From Pseudoduganella lutea (lineage in GTDB: Bacteria > Pseudomonadota > Gammaproteobacteria > Burkholderiales > Burkholderiaceae_D): a DNA stretch of 64,000 nucleotides. The translations under genes were made by a program, and so were the position numbers. Positions 18,877 through 27,043 of the stretch are shown piece after piece (the first letter of the stretch is position 1; every line of letters starts with the position of its first letter). The DNA is taken from assembly GCF_004209755.1 (NCBI RefSeq), contig NZ_CP035913.1, forward strand, positions 7,068,001 to 7,132,000, read 5' to 3'. The notes below the pieces were generated by a model. It saw only the letters and a list, made by a program, of their open reading frames with translations, had not been told where the DNA came from and searched no databases.

Positions 18877-19592
18877 TGGCCCGCCGTGCGCCCGCCGCCA
18901 TCGTGGCCTTGCTGCTGGCGGCGATCACCGCCCAGTGCGCGCTGCATGCCGTGGCACCACCTGCCTCAACGCGCGCGGCCGCGTTGCCGGCCGCCCCGCC
19001 CACCGCAGCGCTGCGCATGGCCAGCCTCGGCGACGGCCCGGCGGCGGCACGCCTCGTGCTGCTGTACCTGCATGCGTTCGATGCCGGCTTGCCCCTTCGG
19101 GAACTCGACTATGAGCGCACCACCGGCTGGCTCGAGGCCGCCCTGGCGCTCGACCCTCGCAGCCGCGAGCCGCTCGTGGCGGCGCAAGTGTACGCCGCCG
19201 TGGCCGATCCCGGCCGCGTGCGCATCATGCTCGGCTTCGTCGAACGGGCCTTCGCCGCCGATCCGGCACGCCGCTGGCCGGAGATGGCGCAGGCCACGCT
19301 GGTCGCCCGACACCGCCTGCACGACATGGCACTCGCACGGCGCTATGCGCAGGCGATCCGCCTGCGCGCGCCAGCGGCACCGGCCTGGGCCCGCCAGCTC
19401 GAACTGTTCATCCTGCAGGACATGGATGAACTCGACAGCGCACGCGCCGTGGCCGGCGCCCTGCTGGCCGGCGGCACGATCACCGATCCGGCCGAAGTGC
19501 GTTTTCTCGAACGCCGGCTGCGGGAACTTGAATGTGCGGCGGGAATGGGCGACGCCGAGGCGACACACGGCTGCGACCGGCAGGTGCGTTAA
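18876..19592 (+). CDS. Membrane-anchored helical-repeat (TPR-like) protein
   Basis: A 238-residue protein starting with a hydrophobic anchor or signal (IVALLLAAITAQCALHAV). Helical pairs of TPR character follow (WLEAALALDPRSREPLVAAQVYAAV; LARRYAQAIRLRAPAAPAW; ELDSARAVAGALLAGG). No family name is justified. It is coupled to the permease by TGATG overlap and precedes the final pilin gene, so it may be an assembly or quality-control factor for the filament or transporter. Two Cys near the C-terminus (ELECAAGMGDAEATHGCDR) could form a disulphide. Confidence 0.6.
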   Translation: MARRAPAAIVALLLAAITAQCALHAVAPPASTRAAALPAAPPTAALRMASLGDGPAAARLVLLYLHAFDAGLPLRELDYERTTGWLEAALALDPRSREPLVAAQVYAAVADPGRVRIMLGFVERAFAADPARRWPEMAQATLVARHRLHDMALARRYAQAIRLRAPAAPAWARQLELFILQDMDELDSARAVAGALLAGGTITDPAEVRFLERRLRELECAAGMGDAEATHGCDRQVR

Positions 19593-19609
19593 CGGCACCG
19601 GCGCTGTAA

Positions 19610-19631
19610 GATGCTGGCAACGCCAAGCATC
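19610..19631 (+). promoter_or_regulatory. Hairpin just upstream of the pilin RBS
   Basis: An inverted repeat, GATGCT-GGC at 19610-19618 against GCC-A-AGCATC at 19622-19631 (one bulged base), ends right before the AAGGAG ribosome site at about 19631-19637. It could modulate translation or protect the pilin mRNA 5' end. Only the structure is seen; function is inferred. Confidence 0.35.
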
Positions 19632-19645
19632 AAGGAGTATCAATC

Positions 19646-20224
19646 TTGCAACCATTATCCACACTGCGGCGCCAGCGCCGCGCGCGCGGCTTCACGCTGG
19701 TCGAGATCGCGATCGTGCTCGTCATCATCGGCCTCCTGCTGGGCGGTGTGCTGAAGGGCCAGAGCCTGATCGACAATGCCAAGGTGAAGAACGTGATCCA
19801 GCAGTCGACATCGCTGCAGGCGGCCGTCAACGCCTACCAGGACAAGTTCCGTGCCCTGCCCGGCGACGATGCCCAGGCCACCGCGCACGTGCCGGGCACC
19901 AGCGGCAACGGCAATGGCGACGGCCAGATCGCCGAATACCAGTTGGCGCCCCAGCACCTGGCGCTCGGCGGCTTCATCACGGGTTCGTTCAATGGCACCA
20001 CCGATTTCATGACGAGTGCCCATGGCGGCGCGGTCTACGTGTTCAACGACGTGGTGGCCGGGCGCGGCGGCAACGGCATCCGCTTCGACAACCTGCCCGA
20101 CAGCTTCGCCGAACAGCTCGACGCCAAGCTCGACGACGGCAAGCCGGACACCGGCGCCGTGCGCGCCACCGGTCCTTATACGAACAACGGCACGATCGTC
20201 ACGCGCACGGCCGTATTCTTCTGA
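19646..20224 (+). CDS. Prepilin, last gene of second filament cluster
   Basis: A 192-residue prepilin: basic leader (LRRQRRARG), then FTLVEIAIVLVIIGLLLGGVLKGQSLIDNAKVK, a pattern common in GspG/PilA-like and Oxalobacteraceae pilins with KG and a conserved NAK. The start is TTG at 19646: a strong AAGGAG lies eight bases upstream and no ATG fits. The globular part is rich in Gly, Asn and Asp (NGNGDGQIAEYQ, GGNGIRFDNLP, GPYTNNGTIVTR). It is the best candidate for the major subunit of the second filament. The TTG start may limit expression. Confidence 0.82.
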   Translation: MQPLSTLRRQRRARGFTLVEIAIVLVIIGLLLGGVLKGQSLIDNAKVKNVIQQSTSLQAAVNAYQDKFRALPGDDAQATAHVPGTSGNGNGDGQIAEYQLAPQHLALGGFITGSFNGTTDFMTSAHGGAVYVFNDVVAGRGGNGIRFDNLPDSFAEQLDAKLDDGKPDTGAVRATGPYTNNGTIVTRTAVFF

Positions 20225-21178
20225 AGTACGTGACGGCAGGCCACGGCTGCGCTGCAAATTGCCGCAGGTAATAGTCGATATCCCCGGCCATTAGCCTGAT
20301 CGCCGCCGGCGGCGTCTACCAGTACGCTACCAACCTTTCGTCGATGAATCTTGTGTTGGCACGCAATCGCACGTCTTGCTGCAAGTGCACGCTGGCTAGC
20401 CGCCGCATCGCAGGCCTTGACCGCAAAAACGGCGCCGCGGGTCGACTCGACAAGCAATTCGCTAAGCGCCCGTTAAACCCGATCCATTCAATCTTCACCA
20501 ACGACGTTCCACTCAGGGCATTCCTGTTTTCTTCTCGATCGATTGTGCGCAGCATCGTCAGAGCCAGCGCCATCAGAACGATCTAAACCGGAGCCACCGC
20601 TAACTCGAGAAGTGGATACCCTGCGCCGGTCGGCTCCAAGCGTCCGTCCATACTCAGGGAACGCAGCTCAGTAGCTCCCATGCTGATAAGCATGAACACG
20701 ATATTGCGCAGCCCGAGCCCAGGAGTTGACCTGCTTTGATCCTAGCTTATAGCAGAGGGAGACCCAAAGTAGCTCGACATTGAGGCTTACCCTGCAAGAA
20801 CGCTCATTGTCAGGAGCACTTTGCACGGCAACGTATTTGAGCAACGTCTACCGAAAGGACAGAGAAACGTTCTACTGCACCAGTAAGTCGACAGTTCTCC
20901 GTGTGGCCCAGACCTGGATTGCGCACTGGTCGAAGCCAGATATAGCCTCGCTGTCAATCGCATTGCTTTTGCGAAGCTTGCAAACAGCGCACGCGAGAAC
21001 GGCATATCGGGGGATAGTTGTAAAAAAGATGCATTTTCCTAAGCGGATGCATATCAGCAATGAAAGGGCTCCATCCGGCGAAATGGCCGGAGTAAGATGG
21101 TTAGAAACTTCTATAAATATTCGACTTGTGCGCGTGAGTGAGCAAGTGACGCTGAGCTCGCAACTGTAAAGGGCATTT
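20225..21178 (+). other. Non-coding, lower-GC stretch ahead of the TIR-KAP gene
   Basis: No convincing gene is seen. Short open frames exist (for example 20316-20573 on minus, 20780-21169 on plus, the latter ending nine bases before the next gene) but none has a ribosome site, a recognisable domain or neighbouring-gene codon use. The GC content falls abruptly after the pilin gene, marking the left side of an inserted segment. The last bases contain an AT-rich patch (TATAAATATT near 21113-21122) and AAAGGG, fitting a promoter and RBS for the gene at 21179. Confidence 0.6.
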
Positions 21179-24100
21179 ATGGAAACGATCGTGGACGTAT
21201 TCCTTGCTTACAACGAACGCGAGAAGGATCGAATCAGGCCGATCGCTGATTGGTTTACGTCACACGGCATATCAAATCATTTTTTTGATCGTGACCGGCC
21301 CTACGGTGCCTCTGTCGAGGATACGCCGGTCATGGAGTTAGCTGAGGCAGTTGTCGTTTTTTTGGGTACAGCGGGCTGGGGACCAAATCACCTGCTCATT
21401 GTCGAGAAGGCGTCGGCTCTCAAGAAGCCAGTATTCCCTGTTCTTATCGGAAAGATTGATGAAAAAGACGCTCAATCCGCCGGCCGCTTGTTTGAATCGA
21501 CCAGGTGGCTAGATCTTCGCGATGGCGATCTAGAGCGCCTTCACGACTTAACCTCGCAAATTAAAAAGCTGAGCGTGCCAAGTAATTTTGAAGTCGACGC
21601 GATGGTCAAGAGTTTAGCGCGCGAGGCAGATTCCAAACGCCGCGTCATCCTTCATCGGATCACGGATCCGGAATTCCGTTACCGGAAGGCATTAGGCGCA
21701 GCACTCATTCGTGAGTTGCGCGCCCATGACATATCGACCGCGACCTCGAGTAGCACCAGCGACCAAGCCATCGATCCGCGCGTTTCGGCGCGTAGTTGGC
21801 TGCGTGCGGCATTGATACACTGTCAACCCGAGGAGCCGACAGTCAAGGATATTGCTGAGCGAGGCGTTAATCCCATTTCCGAGCCAGTGCACTTTGTACG
21901 ATTCTGGACGCTTGCTGCTTTGGTCAGTGTACGAGCAAGTTACTTGGGCCCAATTGCACGGCAGGCTGCAACCGACCCGGCCTGGGATGTTGCGTTGTTG
22001 GCGCAAGCATTACTTGGCGCCGGTTCGCCCGGCTTGGTTGCTGAAATGCGATCGGCACTGACCAGTGGAGACAAGTCGAAGACGCATGGCGCACTGCGCG
22101 CCTTGCGGATCGTCTCGATCCCAGAAGTTGCGCCCGAACTTGCCGCTTTGCTGCGATGGAATTCTTCCGTCGATATGCCAGCTTATGACGTCTTCCATGC
22201 GCTGGTCACGCCCGATATGGTTGTACCCGCAGCAAATACACTCACATCGGACCCCGGCATAGAGACAGTCGTTGGCAAGATGGTCCAGGCAGCGGCTTGG
22301 ATCGACAGCTCAACGGCGTACATGTTCGCTCGGCTGCTGGCAGCCATGGACCCACGCCGGTCCGAAGAACTCCTTCGGGAACGTGAGTCATTTCCTGAAC
22401 TGCAAGGAAGCGTAAAAGTTCTGTTGGAAAGCCTCGGGGCAATATCGGCTAAGGAAACCGAAATGCACCGACAATTGCCCGGATTTTCACCTGACACGAT
22501 TGATGGGCAAGTCGACCAGCTCGACATCCAGTCCGAGGTGAACACGCTCACCGCGATTATGATGGCAAAAAATACAACGCCGCCGCTTGCAATCGGGCTC
22601 TTTGGGGAATGGGGAGCCGGCAAGAGCTTCTTCATGTCGAAAATGGAAGAAGCCGTCAAGTTGATGATTGAGCGCGCGACTCATGCGAAAGGATCGCTAT
22701 TTTGTGCGGACACTGTGCAGATAAGATTCAATGCTTGGCATTACGCGGACACCAGCCTGTGGGCCAGCCTCGTCAGCGTAATCTTCGAGAATCTGGACAA
22801 ACACCTCCGCGACAGCGCGGATTCACGAGATGAGCGCGACTCACTGGCCGAAGAACTCCTTGCAGCCATCGCCGCGAAGGACAATGCTCTCGTTGAAGAT
22901 ACGCGTGCCCAAGAGCGGCTGAGACAGGAGGAAGCGCGCCTGGCAGTTTCGGCTTCCGAGCGCGAGGCCAGGCTCGCCGCCCTGTCCAGACTGCAAGCGA
23001 GGGATGTCGCCTCCATGTTCCAAAACCATCCAACTTTCAGAAAAGACGCCGAAAAAGTACTGCGTGACCTCGGCTTGCCGGGACTAATGAGCGGCATCGG
23101 CGACTTAAATCGCGCGCTGGAAGAAGCGCGTAGTCTTTCTCGCCGTACTATCGCCATGTTTTCGGCATTGTCACGCGATCCGGCAGGCCGGCTCTGGTTT
23201 TGTTTTTTATTACTAGCACTGCTTGCCAGCCCCGGCTTGCTGTACTTGATCCACCGTTACCTCAGCCCCGGCAGTCTCATCGGTGCCACCATCAGCACGA
23301 TCTTCATGGAGAGCGTGGCCTTCATAGCAAGCGCTACTGCCTTGCTACGACGAGGCTCGTCCCTTTTTGCCAAAGCTTTGAAACCGCTGGAGGATGCCAA
23401 GAAAGAAGCAGACGCCTTACTTGCGAAAAAGCGTGAAGCTGCGGACATCGAAGAAAAAAGCTTGCAAGATCTGGTCGACAAGCTTAGGAAAGAAGAACAA
23501 GAAGCACACGACAGGCTGAACAAGGCTGTCCAGCAAGCTGCCGCAGCTGAACAGCGACTCAATCAACTTGACCAGAGCCGGACACTCGGTTTTTTCGTTG
23601 CCGAACGCCGAGCGTCCAGTGATTATCGCAAGCACATGGGGCTGATTTCAGTAGTGCGACAAGACTTCGAACTTCTTGTCGATCGCATCGATACAAACAA
23701 CAAAGACATAACAAGCGGAAAAAAACTCGAACGCATCATTCTTTATATCGATGACCTCGACCGCTGCCCGTCCGACAAGGTTGTAGATGTTCTTCAAGCC
23801 GTGCATCTGCTGCTTGCCTATCCCCTTTTTGTTGTTGTAGTCGGCGTCGACCCGCGATGGCTGCTTAATTCGCTCACTCTTCATTACAAGGAGCTTGGAA
23901 AGCCCGGGCATAACACTGGCGCCCGTTCTCCGGAAAACCAATCCGCTAGCCCACGGCACTATCTCGAGAAAATCTTCCAAATTCCCTATGCGCTGCGCCC
24001 TATGAACCGAAATGGATATGGAAAGCTGGTTGCGCAATTGATGAGCAATGGGGCACCATCATATCCGACAGAAGCCAGCGATTACGATACCACGTCGACG

Positions 24101-24733
24101 ATGGCGGCTTCGCCATCAACTGCAGAATTGAATACTGCCACGCAGCTTGACGAGCGGAATAGTGGAACGTCATCGTCCCACCTGCACGATTCCGCCGGAT
24201 TGCCAGATCAAACCGCTCACTACGAGGCCATCGCAACTCCAAAGGAATACTCACCGCCTGAATGGGTGGAACGCGCGTTGATCATACAACCGTGGGAAGT
24301 AGAGTTCGCACAAAAACTGGACGGCTTGATTCCTTCACCTCGGTCCGTGAAGCGCCTCGTCAACGTATACCGCGTTTTGAAAGCTGGCGTTCATGGCACC
24401 CAATTGGCGCAGTTCGAAGGAGTTGAGGATTCTCCTGGTGATTTCCAGCTCCCCTTGCTTCTTCTTGCCGTTCAGATTTTCGATACAAGCGCGGCAAACC
24501 TTTGGTTCACCGAACTTGTGAACCCACGAGGTGCTGCGGGTAACGCCACACTGCCTGCTGTTCTGAGCAGGCATTGGCCGGGCATCGCCACCGGAGGCGT
24601 ACCGCTCAGCCTTCCAATTGGCGACATTATCGACGAGCCGTCGTTTCCGCAAGACCCGGGCCTCCTCGCATACTGGGTACCGCGCGTCGCTAGGTTATCG
24701 TTCCATGCCTGGTATGGCGAGATGAGGAATTGA
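21179..24733 (+). CDS. TIR - helical region - KAP P-loop NTPase protein (probable phage defence)
   Basis: 1184 residues. Residues 5-135 form a TIR-like domain (VDVFLAYNEREKD, FFDRD, VVVFLGTAGWGPNHLLIVEKA, FPVLIG); E76 sits where NADase TIRs keep their catalytic Glu. Residues about 150-425 are alpha-helical, HEAT-like. A KAP-type NTPase follows: Walker A GLFGEWGAGKS (473-483), the signature FNAWHYAD (517-524), a charged coiled-coil insert (about 545-605), two membrane helices (about 672-691, 703-723), a second coiled-coil (735-800), Walker B IILYIDDLDRC (853-863) and GVDPRWL. KAP NTPases with membrane helices are linked to phage exclusion (for example PifA). The gene is low in GC, alone, and has RBS AAAGGG. 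Inference: membrane-anchored sensor ATPase that triggers TIR NAD+ cleavage. Confidence 0.85.
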   Translation: METIVDVFLAYNEREKDRIRPIADWFTSHGISNHFFDRDRPYGASVEDTPVMELAEAVVVFLGTAGWGPNHLLIVEKASALKKPVFPVLIGKIDEKDAQSAGRLFESTRWLDLRDGDLERLHDLTSQIKKLSVPSNFEVDAMVKSLAREADSKRRVILHRITDPEFRYRKALGAALIRELRAHDISTATSSSTSDQAIDPRVSARSWLRAALIHCQPEEPTVKDIAERGVNPISEPVHFVRFWTLAALVSVRASYLGPIARQAATDPAWDVALLAQALLGAGSPGLVAEMRSALTSGDKSKTHGALRALRIVSIPEVAPELAALLRWNSSVDMPAYDVFHALVTPDMVVPAANTLTSDPGIETVVGKMVQAAAWIDSSTAYMFARLLAAMDPRRSEELLRERESFPELQGSVKVLLESLGAISAKETEMHRQLPGFSPDTIDGQVDQLDIQSEVNTLTAIMMAKNTTPPLAIGLFGEWGAGKSFFMSKMEEAVKLMIERATHAKGSLFCADTVQIRFNAWHYADTSLWASLVSVIFENLDKHLRDSADSRDERDSLAEELLAAIAAKDNALVEDTRAQERLRQEEARLAVSASEREARLAALSRLQARDVASMFQNHPTFRKDAEKVLRDLGLPGLMSGIGDLNRALEEARSLSRRTIAMFSALSRDPAGRLWFCFLLLALLASPGLLYLIHRYLSPGSLIGATISTIFMESVAFIASATALLRRGSSLFAKALKPLEDAKKEADALLAKKREAADIEEKSLQDLVDKLRKEEQEAHDRLNKAVQQAAAAEQRLNQLDQSRTLGFFVAERRASSDYRKHMGLISVVRQDFELLVDRIDTNNKDITSGKKLERIILYIDDLDRCPSDKVVDVLQAVHLLLAYPLFVVVVGVDPRWLLNSLTLHYKELGKPGHNTGARSPENQSASPRHYLEKIFQIPYALRPMNRNGYGKLVAQLMSNGAPSYPTEASDYDTTSTMAASPSTAELNTATQLDERNSGTSSSHLHDSAGLPDQTAHYEAIATPKEYSPPEWVERALIIQPWEVEFAQKLDGLIPSPRSVKRLVNVYRVLKAGVHGTQLAQFEGVEDSPGDFQLPLLLLAVQIFDTSAANLWFTELVNPRGAAGNATLPAVLSRHWPGIATGGVPLSLPIGDIIDEPSFPQDPGLLAYWVPRVARLSFHAWYGEMRN

Positions 24734-25115
24734 CCGGCGACGCAGGTCACGCACTAAATAGCGCTGCGTTCGCTACGTGTAACTTGCGGACTGCGAGCGC
24801 GGAGCACATCTGCCTGCTCCATATGCCCGCTCAACTTGATGAGTGCTTCAATCCACTGGATTGACACTCATCCGCGCCCTCCCGATACTCGAATCCCACC
24901 CAAGTTGCAAAGGTGGCAGCACGGCGCACCGTGCCGCGCGCCACTGGCAAACATGCGTCCACCAGGCGCATGCGGCGTGACGGCCGGCCCCGGCTCCACC
25001 ACGGCCTCGGCGCGAGGAGACGCGCCGGCGAAGCAAGCACCTGCGCGGCACGGATGGGCACCCGTCCGGGCGGCGCGTCCATCGTCTGTCGACCACCAAA
25101 AAGAATGGGGAATCA
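24734..25115. other. Intergenic right flank of the TIR-KAP insert
   Basis: No gene is supported. The segment moves from the low-GC composition of the TIR-KAP gene back to the high-GC background at about 24.9 kb. It contains one strong inverted repeat (24839-24871) and the ribosome-site region of the lyase gene (GGGGAATCA before 25116). Short antisense frames here are composition artefacts. Confidence 0.6.
24839..24871. repeat. 33-bp interrupted palindrome
   Basis: ATGAGTG (24839-24845) and CACTCAT (24865-24871) form the outer arms; CAATCC (24849-24854) and GGATTG (24858-24863) the inner arms around ACT. No T-run follows on either strand, so it is not a classic intrinsic terminator. It lies where low-GC DNA ends and could be an operator, a recombination site or a rho-independent-like structure. 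Confidence 0.6.
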
Positions 25116-26954
25116 ATGAAACGTACCTTTGCACCGATCGCCTTGCTGACACTCGGGCTGCTGCAGTCCGCCTACGCCGATCCCGGCAGGAAGCTGGAAA
25201 AACTCGATCGCGGCGCTGTCGCCATCGCCGCCGGCGCCAATGTCTTCGTCAGCTGGCGCGTGCTCGGCACCGATGACCCCGGTACCCGGTTCAACATCTA
25301 CCGGGACGACGTCAAGCTGAACGCCGAACCGCTGGACGTGAGCAATTTCACGGACAGGGCAGGCACGGCGGGTGCGCGCTACCTGATCCGCCCCGTCGTC
25401 AAGGACAAGGAAAAGAAGGGTCAGGAAGACTATGCGATCCCTACCTGGACCGAATCGGTGCTGCGCATCCCGCTGGACAAGCCCGCCGACGGCGTGACGC
25501 CCACCGGCCAGGCCTACAGCTACGAGATGAACGACGGCACCCCCGCCGACCTGGACGGCGACGGCAAGTACGAGCTCGTGGTCAAGTGGCAGCCTTCCAA
25601 TGCCAAGGACAATTCGCAGAGCGGCTACACGGGCAACACGTACATCGATGCCTACCGCCTGGACGGAAAGAAGCTGTGGCGTATCGACCTGGGCCGCAAT
25701 ATCCGCGCCGGCGCCCACTACACGACGATGGTCGCCTATGACCTGGACGGCAATGGCAAGGCCGAAGTGATGCTGAAGACGGCCGACGGCACCGTGGACG
25801 GCCGCGGCACGGTGATCGGCGATGCCGATGCCGACTACCGCAACAGCGCCGGCTACGTGCTGAGCGGCCCGGAATTCCTCACCGTGTTCGACGGCCGCAC
25901 CGGCAAGGCGCTGGCCACCACCGATTACCTGCCGGCGCGCGGCACCGTCAGCTCGTGGGGCGACAACTACGGCAACCGCGTCGACCGCTTCCTGGGTGGC
26001 GTCGCCTACCTCGACGGCACGCGGCCGAGCGCGATCTTCTCGCGCGGCTACTACACGCGCGCCGTGATCGCCGCATGGGATTACCGCGATGGCCAGCTGA
26101 CGAGCCGCTGGGTATTCGATACCAACAACGAAGGCGCGGAAGCGCGCGGCCAGGGCGCGCACTGGTTCTCCGTGGCGGACGTCAATGAGGACGGCAAGGA
26201 CGACATCATCTACGGCGCCGCCACGATCGGCAGCGACGGCCACCTGATGTACAGCACGGGCCTGTGCCATGGCGACGCACTGCACGTCGGCAAGCTCGAC
26301 CCGGCACGCCCCGGCCAGCAGATCTACATGGTCCACGAGAGTCCTTCGTGCTACAAGGGCAATGGCGCCAGCTTCCATGACGCCGCCACCGGCGCCCTGC
26401 TGTGGGGCGCGCCGGCCACCGTGGACGTGGGCCGCGGCGTCTGCTACGACATCGATCCCGCCTATCCGGGTGCCGAGTGCTGGGCGTCGCGCGGCGGCCT
26501 GTTCAACGTGAGCGGCCAGCAGATCTCGACCAACCGCCCCGGCAGCATGAACTTCGCCAGCTGGTGGGACGGCGACCTGCTGCGCGAATCGCTGGACAAC
26601 GTGACGATCGCCAAGTGGAACCCGGCCGCCTTCGCTTTCGAGCCACTGCTGACCGGCGCGACCTGGAACGCGGCGTCGAACAATGGCACCAAGGCCACGC
26701 CGGTGCTGTCGGCCGACATCGTGGGCGACTGGCGCGAGGAAGTGGTCTTGCGCACGGCGGACAACACGGAACTGCTGGTGTTCTCCACCGCGATCCCGAC
26801 CACGCACCGCATTCCAACGCTGATGCACGACGCGCAGTACCGCGTGCAGGTGGCGGGCCAGAATGCCGGCTACAACCAGCCGCCGCACACCAGCTTCTAC
26901 CTGGGCGAAGGCGCCGCCGCGCCGGCGCAAACCCCGGTGCAGGTTGCCGAGTAA
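25116..26954 (+). CDS. Secreted rhamnogalacturonan lyase (PL11 family)
   Basis: A 612-residue protein with a signal peptide (MKRTFAPIALLTLGLLQSAYA) and the PL11/YesW-YesX fold signatures: an N-terminal beta domain (NVFVSWRVLGTDD, RFNIYRDD), then the eight-bladed propeller with repeated calcium-site motifs of the D-x-D-G-D/N-G type (DLDGDGKYELVVKWQPSN, YDLDGNGKAEVMLKTADG, VNEDGKDDIIYG). The C-terminal stretch GDWREEVVLRTADN and RIPTLMHDAQYRVQVAGQN is diagnostic. It cleaves the rhamnogalacturonan-I backbone of pectin outside the cell. Length matches the family. No pectin-use partners adjoin it in this window. Confidence 0.92.
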   Translation: MKRTFAPIALLTLGLLQSAYADPGRKLEKLDRGAVAIAAGANVFVSWRVLGTDDPGTRFNIYRDDVKLNAEPLDVSNFTDRAGTAGARYLIRPVVKDKEKKGQEDYAIPTWTESVLRIPLDKPADGVTPTGQAYSYEMNDGTPADLDGDGKYELVVKWQPSNAKDNSQSGYTGNTYIDAYRLDGKKLWRIDLGRNIRAGAHYTTMVAYDLDGNGKAEVMLKTADGTVDGRGTVIGDADADYRNSAGYVLSGPEFLTVFDGRTGKALATTDYLPARGTVSSWGDNYGNRVDRFLGGVAYLDGTRPSAIFSRGYYTRAVIAAWDYRDGQLTSRWVFDTNNEGAEARGQGAHWFSVADVNEDGKDDIIYGAATIGSDGHLMYSTGLCHGDALHVGKLDPARPGQQIYMVHESPSCYKGNGASFHDAATGALLWGAPATVDVGRGVCYDIDPAYPGAECWASRGGLFNVSGQQISTNRPGSMNFASWWDGDLLRESLDNVTIAKWNPAAFAFEPLLTGATWNAASNNGTKATPVLSADIVGDWREEVVLRTADNTELLVFSTAIPTTHRIPTLMHDAQYRVQVAGQNAGYNQPPHTSFYLGEGAAAPAQTPVQVAE

Positions 26955-27043
26955 GCGCGCCATCGGCCCGGCCTGATGCGGGGCCGCCACGCTCAGCCGT
27001 TCGTGCGCGCGTGGCGGCTCCCGCGGTGTTACAGTTGGTCACC

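Noticed and set aside
20316..20573. 85-codon minus-strand frame considered as an integrase or transposase remnant
   Set aside because: No motif of tyrosine recombinases or transposases can be seen; left as unassigned DNA.
20780..21169. 129-codon frame ending nine bases before the TIR-KAP gene
   Set aside because: Tempting as a small partner gene, but it starts with TTG without a ribosome site and has no recognisable domain or consistent codon use.
25113..26990. A 625-codon minus-strand frame opposite the PL11 lyase
   Set aside because: Shadow of a high-GC gene; no ribosome site, low-complexity translation, and the plus strand has clear family motifs.
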